Of a DNA stretch of 64,000 nucleotides, positions 32,255-41,680 are shown piece by piece. Location: positions 1 to 64,000 of the forward strand of contig MHBE01000048.1 in the NCBI GenBank assembly GCA_001803205.1, given 5' to 3'. This DNA is from Lentisphaerae bacterium GWF2_38_69. GTDB taxonomy: Bacteria; Verrucomicrobiota; Lentisphaeria; Victivallales; GWF2-38-69. The position numbers and the translations under genes are program-made. Position 1 is the stretch's first letter. Every line of letters starts with the position of its first letter. The notes below the pieces were generated by a model. The model was not told the origin of the DNA. It ran no database searches and saw only the letters and a list, made by a program, of their open reading frames with translations.

Positions 32255-33592
32255 CTAAAGTTCAGCAGTAAGTCTCTTCATCTTCTGAATAGCTTTTACT
32301 TCAATCTGCCTTATACGCTCTCTTGAGAGAGAAAAATGCTTTCCAACTTCTTCAAGGGTTTTGGGTTTGTCATCATTAATCCCATAGCGCATCTTCAGAA
32401 TAAGCTGTTCTCTTTCCATCAGTGAAGCTAAAACCTGCTTGAATGTTTCCTGTTTGGAGGCTATCAAAGCCTGTTTGGCAGGATCTTTGGCAGTAGATTC
32501 TAATATATCTTCCAGAGAAGTTTTATCATCTTCATCGGATGTGAGGGAAGCCTGCAGCGATAATGGCTGCATAGCCATTTTCCTGAGAGCCCTTACTTTA
32601 TCCACAGTAAGTTCAAGTATTTTTGCGAGGTCTTCGATAGTAGGCTCAAAACCATTTTCACGGATAAATATCTGCTCTTTCAGGAACATTTTGTTAATAG
32701 TTTCAAGCATATGAGTTGGAATTCTTACAATTCTTCCCTGTCTCTCTGCTGCTCTTCTTATATGAAGCCTGATCCACCATGTGGCATAAGTGCTGAATCT
32801 AAATCCCTTGGTGCAGTCAAATTTATCAACGGCCTTCATAAGACCTATATTGCCTTCCTGTATGAGATCGATAAAAGGAACGCCCCTACTCTTAAATTTT
32901 TTGGCTATGCTTACCACAAGGCGCAAATTGCTTTCTACAATCCTATCCCGAGCCGCAAGAGACAATCTTCTATAAGATGCGATTGCTTCCATATGCGCTT
33001 CGAATTCTTCAGGCGTCATCATGTTTTTTTCATGAATAAATCCTCTGCCTCTTCTGTCCTGCTCTGAAAGACTATTCAGAATATCATAATATTCCTTTGC
33101 CACATCATACCATTCTTCAAGTTTTTCTGAAAGGACTTTATGGCGCGCTAAAGTTTCGCGCATTTTCTTTCTTGCTTCGATAAGTTTAGCAGGCTGTTTC
33201 TTAATGAAACATCTTGTAAGCTCACCTTTGGATTTCAGGATGGCTTCTTTCCAATCAGGTAAACTCAGATATATATGCTCAGAAGATTCACTGTTCTTAC
33301 ACTTGATGCTGGTAAAGAAAACATTTTCTATCTCATCGATTTCTTCACCTATAGAATCAATAAGCTTTATATGCTCGTCAATGACAAAGGCAAAGTCATA
33401 AATAGCATTGCGAATATTTTCGATATTGCTAAAATATTGAGTCATCAGTTCAACTTCTTCAGAAGCATTCAAAAGAGAAGACTTGGAAATCTGCCTGAAA
33501 TAAGAGCTTAGAGTTGAGTTTGTTCCGAAGTATGAACTTCCCGATTTGGAGTCAGCGTAGTAATCGTCATCTGAATGCCTGTCTATCGCCAT
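32255..33592 (-). CDS. rpoD: RNA polymerase sigma-70 family factor (RpoD-like)
   Basis: [66 protein letters not shown]. Confidence 0.88.
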   Translation of the reverse strand: MAIDRHSDDDYYADSKSGSSYFGTNSTLSSYFRQISKSSLLNASEEVELMTQYFSNIENIRNAIYDFAFVIDEHIKLIDSIGEEIDEIENVFFTSIKCKNSESSEHIYLSLPDWKEAILKSKGELTRCFIKKQPAKLIEARKKMRETLARHKVLSEKLEEWYDVAKEYYDILNSLSEQDRRGRGFIHEKNMMTPEEFEAHMEAIASYRRLSLAARDRIVESNLRLVVSIAKKFKSRGVPFIDLIQEGNIGLMKAVDKFDCTKGFRFSTYATWWIRLHIRRAAERQGRIVRIPTHMLETINKMFLKEQIFIRENGFEPTIEDLAKILELTVDKVRALRKMAMQPLSLQASLTSDEDDKTSLEDILESTAKDPAKQALIASKQETFKQVLASLMEREQLILKMRYGINDDKPKTLEEVGKHFSLSRERIRQIEVKAIQKMKRLTAEL

Positions 33593-33797
33593 ATTAAGCT
33601 TACTTTTAAGATTAAGAGGTTTAATAGATAATTCTTCTGAAAATCACAGAACCTGAAATAAAGTCCTGATTCAGATAGAAACCTGTTGCGAATAAAACTA
33701 TAAAAAACAAACAGGAGTAGTTTAGACTTGCATTCGACAATATGCAAAACTAAAATCTAAAAATAATCAGAATAATAAAATAAAGGATCCGGCAATT

Positions 33798-34205
33798 ATG
33801 CAGATAAATGAAATTTTCTCAATTGAAGGTGAAGTCAGGGATAACGAATTGGACATCCAGGGAATAGTAAATAATGCAAACTACTTTATTTTTTTCGCGC
33901 ATGCCAGGCATAAGCATCTCAAAGCCCTAGGTCTAGATTTTGCAAAAACACATGATGAAGGTCACGACCTGGTGCTTGCTGAAGCTACAATCAAATTCAG
34001 AGCGCCTCTAAGATCAGGTGACTTATATACTGTTACATCAAAGTTAGTTCCGCAGGGAAAAATCCGCGCAATCATGGAACAGGAAGTATTACGCAAATCC
34101 GATGGCAAAATATGCTGTCTTGGCACTTTTACTATTACTTCAATTTCAGGAAAAACAGGCCGTCCCGAATTCCCTGTTTGCTTGAAACAATTGCTGGGTA
34201 TATAA
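33798..34205 (+). CDS. YbgC/FadM-like hotdog thioesterase
   Basis: DNELDIQGIVNNANYFIFFAHARH hotdog motif. Confidence 0.82.
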   Translation: MQINEIFSIEGEVRDNELDIQGIVNNANYFIFFAHARHKHLKALGLDFAKTHDEGHDLVLAEATIKFRAPLRSGDLYTVTSKLVPQGKIRAIMEQEVLRKSDGKICCLGTFTITSISGKTGRPEFPVCLKQLLGI

Positions 34206-34395
34206 AATTCCCCGCCAGAAAAGGATTGCTGTCTTTGTTATACAATGATTCAATAAAAATAGTGTTTATTGGAAATTTTTTCTTAGCTAGGCTGTCTTGA
34301 TACTCACTCAGGAACCTTAATTCTTTTCCATAGAGTTGAGCGCGTAGCGAAGTACCGAGAAGTCGCTTGATTAGACATTTTTAAAGCAAAAAAAA

Positions 34396-34410
34396 GAGAA
34401 TGTCGTGAAG
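34396..34410 (-). repeat. 3' arm of 15-bp long-range closing stem
   Basis: Plus-strand gagaatgtcgtgaag is the exact reverse complement of 35410..35424. Confidence 0.9.
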
Positions 34411-35409
34411 GTATTGCTTTGGCAGGATATCCTGTTAATTGCCTGATATTCGGTTTTAGCTTCTGCCACATATTAAAGTTATTTATACTTTAACTGTATA
34501 GCATAGCCTGAAATATCTTATTTTTGATACTATCTTTAAAAAGTATTTCATCTTCGTCCAAAGCTACCATATCATGTTTTATTCGGAAAGTTCTTTCCCT
34601 GGTACTATTTCTGTACACACTCAGGTCACCCTGACGCCCTGATTACCATATTGGGTTTGTTTTGGTGTTTCGGGCTTATCTGATATGCATTCCTGCATCC
34701 AGCAAACTTCATATATTCGCTTAAGTCGCTTCGTCTTATTCCATATATCTCAATATAGAACAGTTTCGGCATTCCATTCGGTTTGTCTAGGCTGCTTGTG
34801 TCTTGAGGTTAGGTTTTATCCTTCTCTGATAACCTTTTCGCATTATCACGCTCTCATGCGCCGTTTTTTCCGTCACATTTAGCTCTTTCCGCAGCTTTTA
34901 CTGCTTCGGCACAACCCTTTTGACAGTTTTTTCTGTCCTGTGCTGTGCAGATCACCACGCCTGAACCTTGGAGTATTTGAAATCAATAAGGTTTACTCAT
35001 TGGGAGTCATGCCATTATCCTGCATTGTCCTGATACTCCGGCATATTAAGTTACCATCTTAAATCTGCCTCAATCTTCCTTCGGGTTTTCCGAACAAAGT
35101 TGTTTAATCCTGGAATTTTTCAGTATATACCTTGGTTATTCTTTATACTGAAATTCTTTAGCCTGAATGCTCCCGAACAGATTTCTCTGCCCCTCCATAT
35201 CTTTTCAGATACTGTTATTTTCACAGTTTTTGCTGTTTTACCCCATGGTTTTTCATGGTTTCAGCATTCATCGGCTTGAAATCTTGAAACTTTCAGTTTT
35301 TCGCAGTTTTCGCTGTTACTCTTATTATTCTGATAAGTTCCCTTTCAGCATCCCTGCTGCTTTCGCAGAGGGCGCTCTTCGATTATATCATACCGTAATT
35401 TCTTACGGG

Positions 35410-35424
35410 CTTCACGACATTCTC
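35410..35424 (-). repeat. 5' arm of 15-bp long-range closing stem
   Basis: Plus-strand cttcacgacattctc, perfect inverted repeat with 34396..34410. Confidence 0.9.
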
Positions 35425-35427
35425 AAA

Positions 35428-35439
35428 TTTTCAAAGAAC
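35428..35439 (-). promoter_or_regulatory. boxA-like antitermination element in ncRNA leader
   Basis: Minus strand GTTCTTTGAAAA, resembling rRNA-leader boxA, 3 nt upstream of the closing stem. Confidence 0.6.
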
Positions 35440-35520
35440 TTTGTTCTTTAACCGCATTTTCAGCTTTCGTTTTGCGTCAGTTGTTTTTTGCGATGAGTTT
35501 TTAAACTGCCAGAAATTTTA

Positions 35521-35529
35521 ATTATAGCA
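35521..35529 (-). promoter_or_regulatory. extended -10 promoter (TGcTATAAT) of the ncRNA
   Basis: Minus strand TTTGCTATAAT in AT-rich context; no clear -35. Confidence 0.65.
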
Positions 35530-35573
35530 AATCAAATTTAAAAAATATTTTTAACTTTTTTTATTTGACCTCA

Positions 35574-35605
35574 TAATAAGGCTGTTTTCGCCTTATTTTT
35601 TATAT
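35574..35605 (+). terminator. hairpin terminator between ppi gene and ncRNA promoter
   Basis: aataaggc tgtttt cgccttatt ttttt. Confidence 0.6.
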
Positions 35606-36237
35606 ATTTTATCTATAACTATCGCATTAACAGGAACATCGCTCATATAGCCAACCGATGTTGTTTTTGAATCTTCAATTTTATCTACTATATCCATACC
35701 TTTTATAACCTTGCCAAAAACAGCATAACCGTATCCCTGTGCAGTAGGCGAGGTGTAGTTGAGAAATGAATTATCTTTTGTATTGATAAAAAATTGCGAA
35801 GTAGCAGAATTCGGATCGCTTGTTCTTGCCATCGCGATAGTACCTTTATCATTCTTAAGTCCGTTGTCAGACTCAATTGCTATAGGCGGGTTTGTTTTCT
35901 TCTGAACCATATCTTTAGTAAATCCGCCTCCTTGAATCATGAAATTCTTTATAACCCTGTGGAAAATTGTTCCAGAATAAAAATCGCTTTTGACATATTG
36001 AAGGAAGTTTTTTACAGTGTTAGGCGCTTTTTCCTGGTTTAATTCAACTTCTATATCTCCGAGGTTAGTCTGAATAACCACTACGGGATTAGGGCTTTTG
36101 TCCGATGTGTCATTTGTTTGCATTGAATTTACCTTATCATTAGTTGTTGTTAGTTTGCTATCAGACTGAGCAGCAAAAAGGCCGCAAAACCCAATAGTCA
36201 GAAAGAATACTAGAATTGAAGCTGTTGATCTCATCAT
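35593..36237 (-). CDS. exported cyclophilin-type peptidylprolyl isomerase
   Basis: Signal peptide; FHRVIKNFMIQGGGF, MARTSDPNSATSQFFIN. Confidence 0.92.
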   Translation of the reverse strand: MMRSTASILVFFLTIGFCGLFAAQSDSKLTTTNDKVNSMQTNDTSDKSPNPVVVIQTNLGDIEVELNQEKAPNTVKNFLQYVKSDFYSGTIFHRVIKNFMIQGGGFTKDMVQKKTNPPIAIESDNGLKNDKGTIAMARTSDPNSATSQFFINTKDNSFLNYTSPTAQGYGYAVFGKVIKGMDIVDKIEDSKTTSVGYMSDVPVNAIVIDKIYKK

Positions 36238-36325
36238 TTTTAAATCCTCCTATGACGCATGTGTAAATTTATAATTTGGTACTGAAGAATATGAGTATTC
36301 TTTTTATCCAGATAATTCAAGGACA

Positions 36326-36646
36326 TTACTGACAATTCTCTTGAATCCAGTTGAGATAGGCCGTACTTCCGTTCATAAGAGGAATCTGAATGATTTCTGG
36401 TGTCTGGTAAGAATGGTTTTTAATTATTAGCTCTTCGAGTTTTTCATACAGGCAGGATTTAGTCTTTATCTCAAGCTTACACTCAAGGTCATTATTGACT
36501 TTATCGTCCCAAAAGTAAAAACTTGTCGTCCGTGAAATCTGAACGCATGCGCCGAGTTTAGCTTCAATAATAACAGACGCAAGTTTTTCAGCTTTTTCCA
36601 TGGAATCAACAGTAGTTACAACCACGCAGTAATCATAAATTTTCAT
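36326..36646 (-). CDS. cutA: CutA family divalent-cation tolerance protein
   Basis: AEKLASVIIEAKLGACVQI..SFYFWDDKV..E..L.IKT. Confidence 0.9.
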   Translation of the reverse strand: MKIYDYCVVVTTVDSMEKAEKLASVIIEAKLGACVQISRTTSFYFWDDKVNNDLECKLEIKTKSCLYEKLEELIIKNHSYQTPEIIQIPLMNGSTAYLNWIQENCQ

Positions 36647-36762
36647 AATATGTTAGACCTATTTTAGTTTTAGATAAAGAGATTAATTTTAAATCAATTA
36701 AAATAGAAACTATCTTTTCAAATAAAACAGTATTAAACCATAGGATAAGCGAGAAAGATTTT

Positions 36763-38118
36763 ATGTCTGTAGGATATAAAGGAATTAAAAGATATTGGGC
36801 GCTTCTGCCTTTTGTCGTTTTTCTGGGCACTTACCTCGTTACCTCGCTGATAATAAATGACTTCTACAAAGTACCAATAGCTGCTTCAGTCCTGCTTGCA
36901 GCAGTAGTGGCCATTATAATGAATCACAATGAGGAAACTAATAAGAAACTCGATACATTTGCTCAGGGCGCAGGGAATCAGACAATTATAATAATGTGCA
37001 TCATTTTCATACTTGCCGGAGTTTTCGGGAGTGTGGCAAAAGAGACAGGCGCTGTAGCTTCCACAGTAAATTTTGCTCTGTCAGTTCTTCCGCCTCAAGT
37101 GCTTATACCTGGAATTTTTCTTATAGCCTGCTTTATATCTCTTGCGATAGGAACTTCCATGGGAACAATAGCGGCACTGGGGCCTATAGCAGTCGGCATT
37201 GCCGCTCATACATCATTCCCTGTAGCATTAGTTTTAGGTGCAGTACTAAGCGGAGCCATGTTCGGGGACGGACTCTCTTTCATTGGCGACACTACAATTG
37301 CAGCCACTAGGACACAAGGATGCGAAATGCAGGACAAATTCAAAATGAATTTTCTTATAGTGCTGCCTGCTGCAATAATATCTTTTTTTGTATTCTATTT
37401 CGTAGCAAGTCTCTATCAGACCAGCACTGCTGTCGGACATGACAGTTATCAGCTCTATAAAATTATTCCATATCTGGTAGTCATAGTAATTTCGATCTTC
37501 GGCGTGAATGTTTTTATAACTCTGATTACAGGTATTATTCTTTCGATTGCAGTAGGATTTATAGCTCATTCATTCGACATATGGCAATTGCTAGATGTAA
37601 TACAAAAAGGCATAACAAGTATGATGGATCTTGTGCTAATCTCAGCAATTCTCGGAGGAATAGTTGAAGTTATTAAATATAACGGAGGAATAGCGCAGAT
37701 ACTCGGCATTCTGAGGACAAATATAAAAACAAAGAAAGGAGCGGAACTGGGCATAGGCTTATTGGTAAGTTTAGTTGACATATGTACAGCAAATAACACT
37801 GTGGCTATTATCGTTACCGGTCCTTTGGCTAAGGATATTGCAAAACGCTATAATATCGCACCGAAGCGAACAGCAAGTCTGATAGATATTTTCTCATGCG
37901 CGATGCAAGGAATTATACCTTATGGAGCGCAAATACTCCTCTGCGTAAGTTTTGTCGGAATGAATCTTCTATCTCCTCTGACTATAATGAAATACTCTTA
38001 CTACTCCTACCTTTCTGGAATCTTTGTAATTCTGGCAGTACTCTTGAGCTGGCCGGGAGATGAACCATGGAAATGGCTGGATAAATTTATGAACCGTTTT
38101 AAAAAGAACAAAAACTGA
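36763..38118 (+). CDS. NhaC-family Na+/H+ antiporter
   Basis: Multi-TM; GTSMGTIAALGPIAVG, GAMFGDGLSFIGDTTIAATRTQGCEM. Confidence 0.83.
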   Translation: MSVGYKGIKRYWALLPFVVFLGTYLVTSLIINDFYKVPIAASVLLAAVVAIIMNHNEETNKKLDTFAQGAGNQTIIIMCIIFILAGVFGSVAKETGAVASTVNFALSVLPPQVLIPGIFLIACFISLAIGTSMGTIAALGPIAVGIAAHTSFPVALVLGAVLSGAMFGDGLSFIGDTTIAATRTQGCEMQDKFKMNFLIVLPAAIISFFVFYFVASLYQTSTAVGHDSYQLYKIIPYLVVIVISIFGVNVFITLITGIILSIAVGFIAHSFDIWQLLDVIQKGITSMMDLVLISAILGGIVEVIKYNGGIAQILGILRTNIKTKKGAELGIGLLVSLVDICTANNTVAIIVTGPLAKDIAKRYNIAPKRTASLIDIFSCAMQGIIPYGAQILLCVSFVGMNLLSPLTIMKYSYYSYLSGIFVILAVLLSWPGDEPWKWLDKFMNRFKKNKN

Positions 38119-38131
38119 GGCTATAATATTT

Positions 38132-39328
38132 ATGATACCATTCAGCGAAGCTTATAAGGTTGTAATGTCCAATGTATTCAGGACTAAAACTGAAAAAGTC
38201 CCACTTGTCGAAAGCCTCTGGTGTATTCTGGCTGAAGATGTAATTTCGGATATAGACATGCCACCTTTTGACAAGTCGGCAATGGATGGGTATGCCTGCA
38301 GGTTAGAAGAGTTGAAAGAAGAACTTGAAATCCTTGAGACTATCCCTGCCGGATACACACCAAAGAAAAAGATTACCACTGGAAAATGTTCAAAAATAAT
38401 GACCGGAGCAATGATTCCTCAGGGAGCAAACTGCGTAATCATTGTCGAAGAAACAGAAATTAAAAGACCAGGCAAGGTTCTATTTACCGGAGAAAGAGCT
38501 CAATTCACAAAGAAAAATGCAAAATGCAATATCTGTTTCAAAGCCGAAGACATTAAAAAAGGCGACTGCCTGATAAAAAAAGGGATACAGATCAAACCCC
38601 AGCATATTGCGGTTCTGGCCACTGCCGGTTACTCAAAAGTAACAGTGTCAGCCCAACCTTCTGTAGGGATAATCACTACCGGCTCAGAACTGGTCGAACC
38701 TGGAAAAAAACTTTCACAGTCAAAGATAAGAAACAGCAACGGTCACCAGCTGATTGCCCAGGTTCTGAATTCAGGAGCTCTCCCGTCTTACTACGGAATA
38801 GTCAAAGATGACGAAAAAGCTATAACCGATACAATAACACAAGCTCTTAACGATAATGATATAGTCCTTATATCGGGCGGAGTTTCAATGGGAGATTATG
38901 ATTTCGTTCCTCAGTGTCTCAAAAAAAACAATATACAAATTCTTTTCGACAAGGTAGCAGTTCAACCTGGAAAACCAGTCAACTTTGGTATTGGAAAAAA
39001 CAAAGCATGCTTCGGTATGCCGGGCAATCCGGTTTCGACTTTTATGCAGTTTGAACTTCTGGTAAAACCTTTTCTCTTCGCGATGATGGGCTCTGAATTT
39101 AAACCTGAAATATTTCTTTTGCCCATGGGGACTTCATTCAAGAGACACAATACTACCAGAGAGTCTATAATTCCCGTCGAACTGCAAGATGGCAAAGTTT
39201 ATCCTCTTGAATATCATGGTTCAGCGCATATAAACGCCATAGCCCAAACAAGTTTTGTTATCTCGATCCCCCAGGGAGTAAAAGAGATAGAAAAAGGCAA
39301 GTTTGTTAATGTTAGACAGATTCAATAG
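38132..39328 (+). CDS. moeA: molybdopterin molybdenumtransferase
   Basis: DMPPFDKSAMDGYA, GDYDFVP, GMPGNPVSTFMQFE. Confidence 0.92.
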   Translation: MIPFSEAYKVVMSNVFRTKTEKVPLVESLWCILAEDVISDIDMPPFDKSAMDGYACRLEELKEELEILETIPAGYTPKKKITTGKCSKIMTGAMIPQGANCVIIVEETEIKRPGKVLFTGERAQFTKKNAKCNICFKAEDIKKGDCLIKKGIQIKPQHIAVLATAGYSKVTVSAQPSVGIITTGSELVEPGKKLSQSKIRNSNGHQLIAQVLNSGALPSYYGIVKDDEKAITDTITQALNDNDIVLISGGVSMGDYDFVPQCLKKNNIQILFDKVAVQPGKPVNFGIGKNKACFGMPGNPVSTFMQFELLVKPFLFAMMGSEFKPEIFLLPMGTSFKRHNTTRESIIPVELQDGKVYPLEYHGSAHINAIAQTSFVISIPQGVKEIEKGKFVNVRQIQ

Positions 39329-40106
39329 AAAAATCAGCTACCTTCGAATATCTGTTACAGACAGATGCAATCTTCGCTGCAATTACTGCATGTGCGGAAA
39401 TGAGTTTAACTTCATCAAATCAGATAAAATCCTTTCCTTTGAGGAAATCTATGAACTCACGGCTAAAGCTGTTGAGTATGGAATAGATAAAGTAAGAATT
39501 ACCGGAGGGGAACCTCTGGTAAGGAAAAATATTGTTCACCTTATTAAACTCTTAGCCTCAATTAAAGGCATTAAAGACTTCTCGATGACAACTAACGGAA
39601 TAATGCTTTTTGAGTTTGCTGAAAAGCTCAAAGAAGCAGGCCTGCACAGAATAAATGTAAGCCTGGATACAATTGACCCCGATAAATATAGAGAAATTAC
39701 AAGAGGAGGAGAACTGAAAAAAGTTTTGGAAGGACTTGAAGCAGCAAAAAAAGCAGGACTCTCCCCGATTAAAATAAATTGCGTTATCAGAGAGTCACCT
39801 GATGAAATTGATGCAAAAAAAGTTGCGGTCTTCTGCCATGAGAAAGGCTTCAATATAAGATATATAAGGCAGATGAATATAAAAGAAGGTAAATTCTGGC
39901 CTGTTATCGGAGGAGAGGGAGGAAAATGCAGTTCATGTTCAAGACTGAGACTCTCTAGCGATGGAAAAATATATCCGTGTCTTTTCAGTGATAAAGTATT
40001 TTCAATTCGTGAACTAGGCATAGAAAAAGCTTTGAAGGAAGCAATCAGATCCAAACCCAAAGAAGGAGACAGAGCCGGCAATGAATTTTATACACTTGGA
40101 GGATAA
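39309..40106 (+). CDS. moaA: compact MoaA-like radical SAM GTP 3',8-cyclase
   Basis: SVTDRCNLRCNYC, RITGGEPLVRKNI, SSCSRLRLSSDGKIYPCL, C-terminal GG; about 265 aa, shorter than canonical. Confidence 0.82.
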   Translation: MLDRFNRKISYLRISVTDRCNLRCNYCMCGNEFNFIKSDKILSFEEIYELTAKAVEYGIDKVRITGGEPLVRKNIVHLIKLLASIKGIKDFSMTTNGIMLFEFAEKLKEAGLHRINVSLDTIDPDKYREITRGGELKKVLEGLEAAKKAGLSPIKINCVIRESPDEIDAKKVAVFCHEKGFNIRYIRQMNIKEGKFWPVIGGEGGKCSSCSRLRLSSDGKIYPCLFSDKVFSIRELGIEKALKEAIRSKPKEGDRAGNEFYTLGG

Positions 40107-40109
40107 AAT

Positions 40110-40565
40110 ATGAATGAACTATCGCATATCGGAAACGATAATAATCCTTCAATGGTAGATGTTTCTGATAAACCTGATATGCACAGAGTAGCCAAAGCTG
40201 AAGGTTTTATTAAACTAAAAACTGAAACTGTCAAACTCATCGCAGATAATACCATAAAGAAAGGAAATGTGCTTGTTACGGCTGAACTTGCCGGAGTCAT
40301 GGGAGCAAAAAAAACACCAGACCTCATTCCACTTTGTCATTCTCTTAATACTACTAACATCAAAGTCAGGGCTGAACTTAAAGAAAATGGGGTTTTTATT
40401 TCAAGCGAAGTTTCATGTATCGGAAAAACCGGAGTTGAAATGGAAGCTTTGACAGCTGTAAGCATTGCTCTTTTAACTATTTATGATATGTGCAAAGCTG
40501 TAGATAAAACTATGGAAATTGCAAACATAAAGTTAATTGAAAAAACAAAAGCGAATGTTAAGTAA
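40110..40565 (+). CDS. moaC: cyclic pyranopterin monophosphate synthase
   Basis: MVDVSDKP, GVMGAKKTPDLIPLCHSL, VEMEALTAVSIALLTIYDMCKAVDK. Confidence 0.93.
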   Translation: MNELSHIGNDNNPSMVDVSDKPDMHRVAKAEGFIKLKTETVKLIADNTIKKGNVLVTAELAGVMGAKKTPDLIPLCHSLNTTNIKVRAELKENGVFISSEVSCIGKTGVEMEALTAVSIALLTIYDMCKAVDKTMEIANIKLIEKTKANVK

Positions 40566-40747
40566 ACAAGAAGCACTTATTAATTACAAAGGTAATACGA
40601 TTTGAACTTCATAAGTCAAAGCAGCTTATTTCTATTTTTCTCACAAGTATTGAAAGAGTCAAAAAAAACTCTAAGCTATACTGAAGAGATTTATAATGAT
40701 AATTGGATATTCCGTATTCAATACTGGACATTGAAGGAGGATAGAAA

Positions 40748-41680
40748 ATGAGCGTAGGAAAGATTGTTTCAATAAATACTTCTGAAAAGAAGGGAACAAT
40801 TAAGAAGCCCGTATCTGGCATTGCGCACATCGACTGCAAAGGAATTATGGGAGACGCGCATTCCGGTTCATGGCACAGACAGATAAGCCTTCTTTCAAGC
40901 GAACGCATTGAAGAATTTTCAAGAGAAATCGGGAAAAACATTAAATTTGGTGAGTTCGCGGAAAATATCACTACAGAAGGAATTGATTTGAAGTCTGTCA
41001 CTCTGTTTGATCGTTTTATAGCAGGTTCCTTAATCCTGGAAGTAACCCAGCTGGGTAAAAAGTGTCATGGAGAAGGATGCGCAATTTTCAGGGAAGTTGG
41101 AAAATGCGTTATGCCGCATGAAGGGATTTTCTGCAGAGTAGTTCATCCAGGTTCAATTAGAATAGGTGACCAGATAAAATATTTAAGCATCCCTTTAAAA
41201 ATATCAGTAATAACAGCAAGCGATAGGGCCAGCAAGGGTGAATATGAAGATAAAAGCGGACCTGAAGTCATTAAGCAGATTGAACAGTTCTTTATTGACA
41301 AACCATGGAAACTAGCCTTTAAAAAGCTGATAGTTCCTGATGAATATGATCAGCTTGAAAATGCCATTAGAGATTCCGTTGAATTATCAGATGTAGTCTT
41401 TATTACAGGCGGGACAGGGATTGGCCCCAGGGACATAACAAGCGATATAGTTGAAAAGATAATCGATAAGGAAATACCAGGCATAATGGATTATATCAGA
41501 AATAAATATGGAGAGAGCATTCCATCTGCGCTAATATCCCGATCAATAGCTGGCGTCACAAAATCGAAATTGGTTTATGCCATCCCTGGAAGTGTAAAGG
41601 CTGCCCGTGAATATGTTCAGGAAATCATGCGCACAATAGAACACTGCCTTTTCATGCTTAAGGGAATAGACTCACATTAA
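40748..41680 (+). CDS. MOSC domain fused to MogA/MoaB
   Basis: N-terminal MOSC (GIMGDAHSG, NITTEGIDL, KKCHGEGCAIF) then VITASDRASKGEYEDKSGP, ITGGTGIGPRD. Confidence 0.9.
   Translation: MSVGKIVSINTSEKKGTIKKPVSGIAHIDCKGIMGDAHSGSWHRQISLLSSERIEEFSREIGKNIKFGEFAENITTEGIDLKSVTLFDRFIAGSLILEVTQLGKKCHGEGCAIFREVGKCVMPHEGIFCRVVHPGSIRIGDQIKYLSIPLKISVITASDRASKGEYEDKSGPEVIKQIEQFFIDKPWKLAFKKLIVPDEYDQLENAIRDSVELSDVVFITGGTGIGPRDITSDIVEKIIDKEIPGIMDYIRNKYGESIPSALISRSIAGVTKSKLVYAIPGSVKAAREYVQEIMRTIEHCLFMLKGIDSH

Larger units (their letters stand above)
34388..35513 (-). ncRNA. candidate ~1.1 kb giant structured non-coding RNA (proposed mature core 34396..35424)
   Basis: ORF-poor locus between thioesterase and cyclophilin; minus-strand extended -10 (TGcTATAAT), boxA-like GTTCTTTGAAAA, perfect 15-bp GAGAATGTCGTGAAG/CTTCACGACATTCTC pairing of ends, dense hairpins with GAAA and A-rich loops, U8 immediately after 3' arm. 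Confidence 0.75.

Noticed and set aside
34685-35451. ORFs 34685..34882 (+) and 35167..35451 (+) as proteins
   Set aside because: Composition is Ser/Phe/Cys-rich noise from the pyrimidine-rich complement of a hairpin-dense locus; no RBS or family motif; promoter, boxA and U-tract point to a minus-strand RNA.
34388-35513. 16S/23S rRNA, tmRNA or RNase P RNA identity for the ncRNA
   Set aside because: I could not find the conserved rRNA, tmRNA or RNase P core sequences by eye; a covariance search is still needed.
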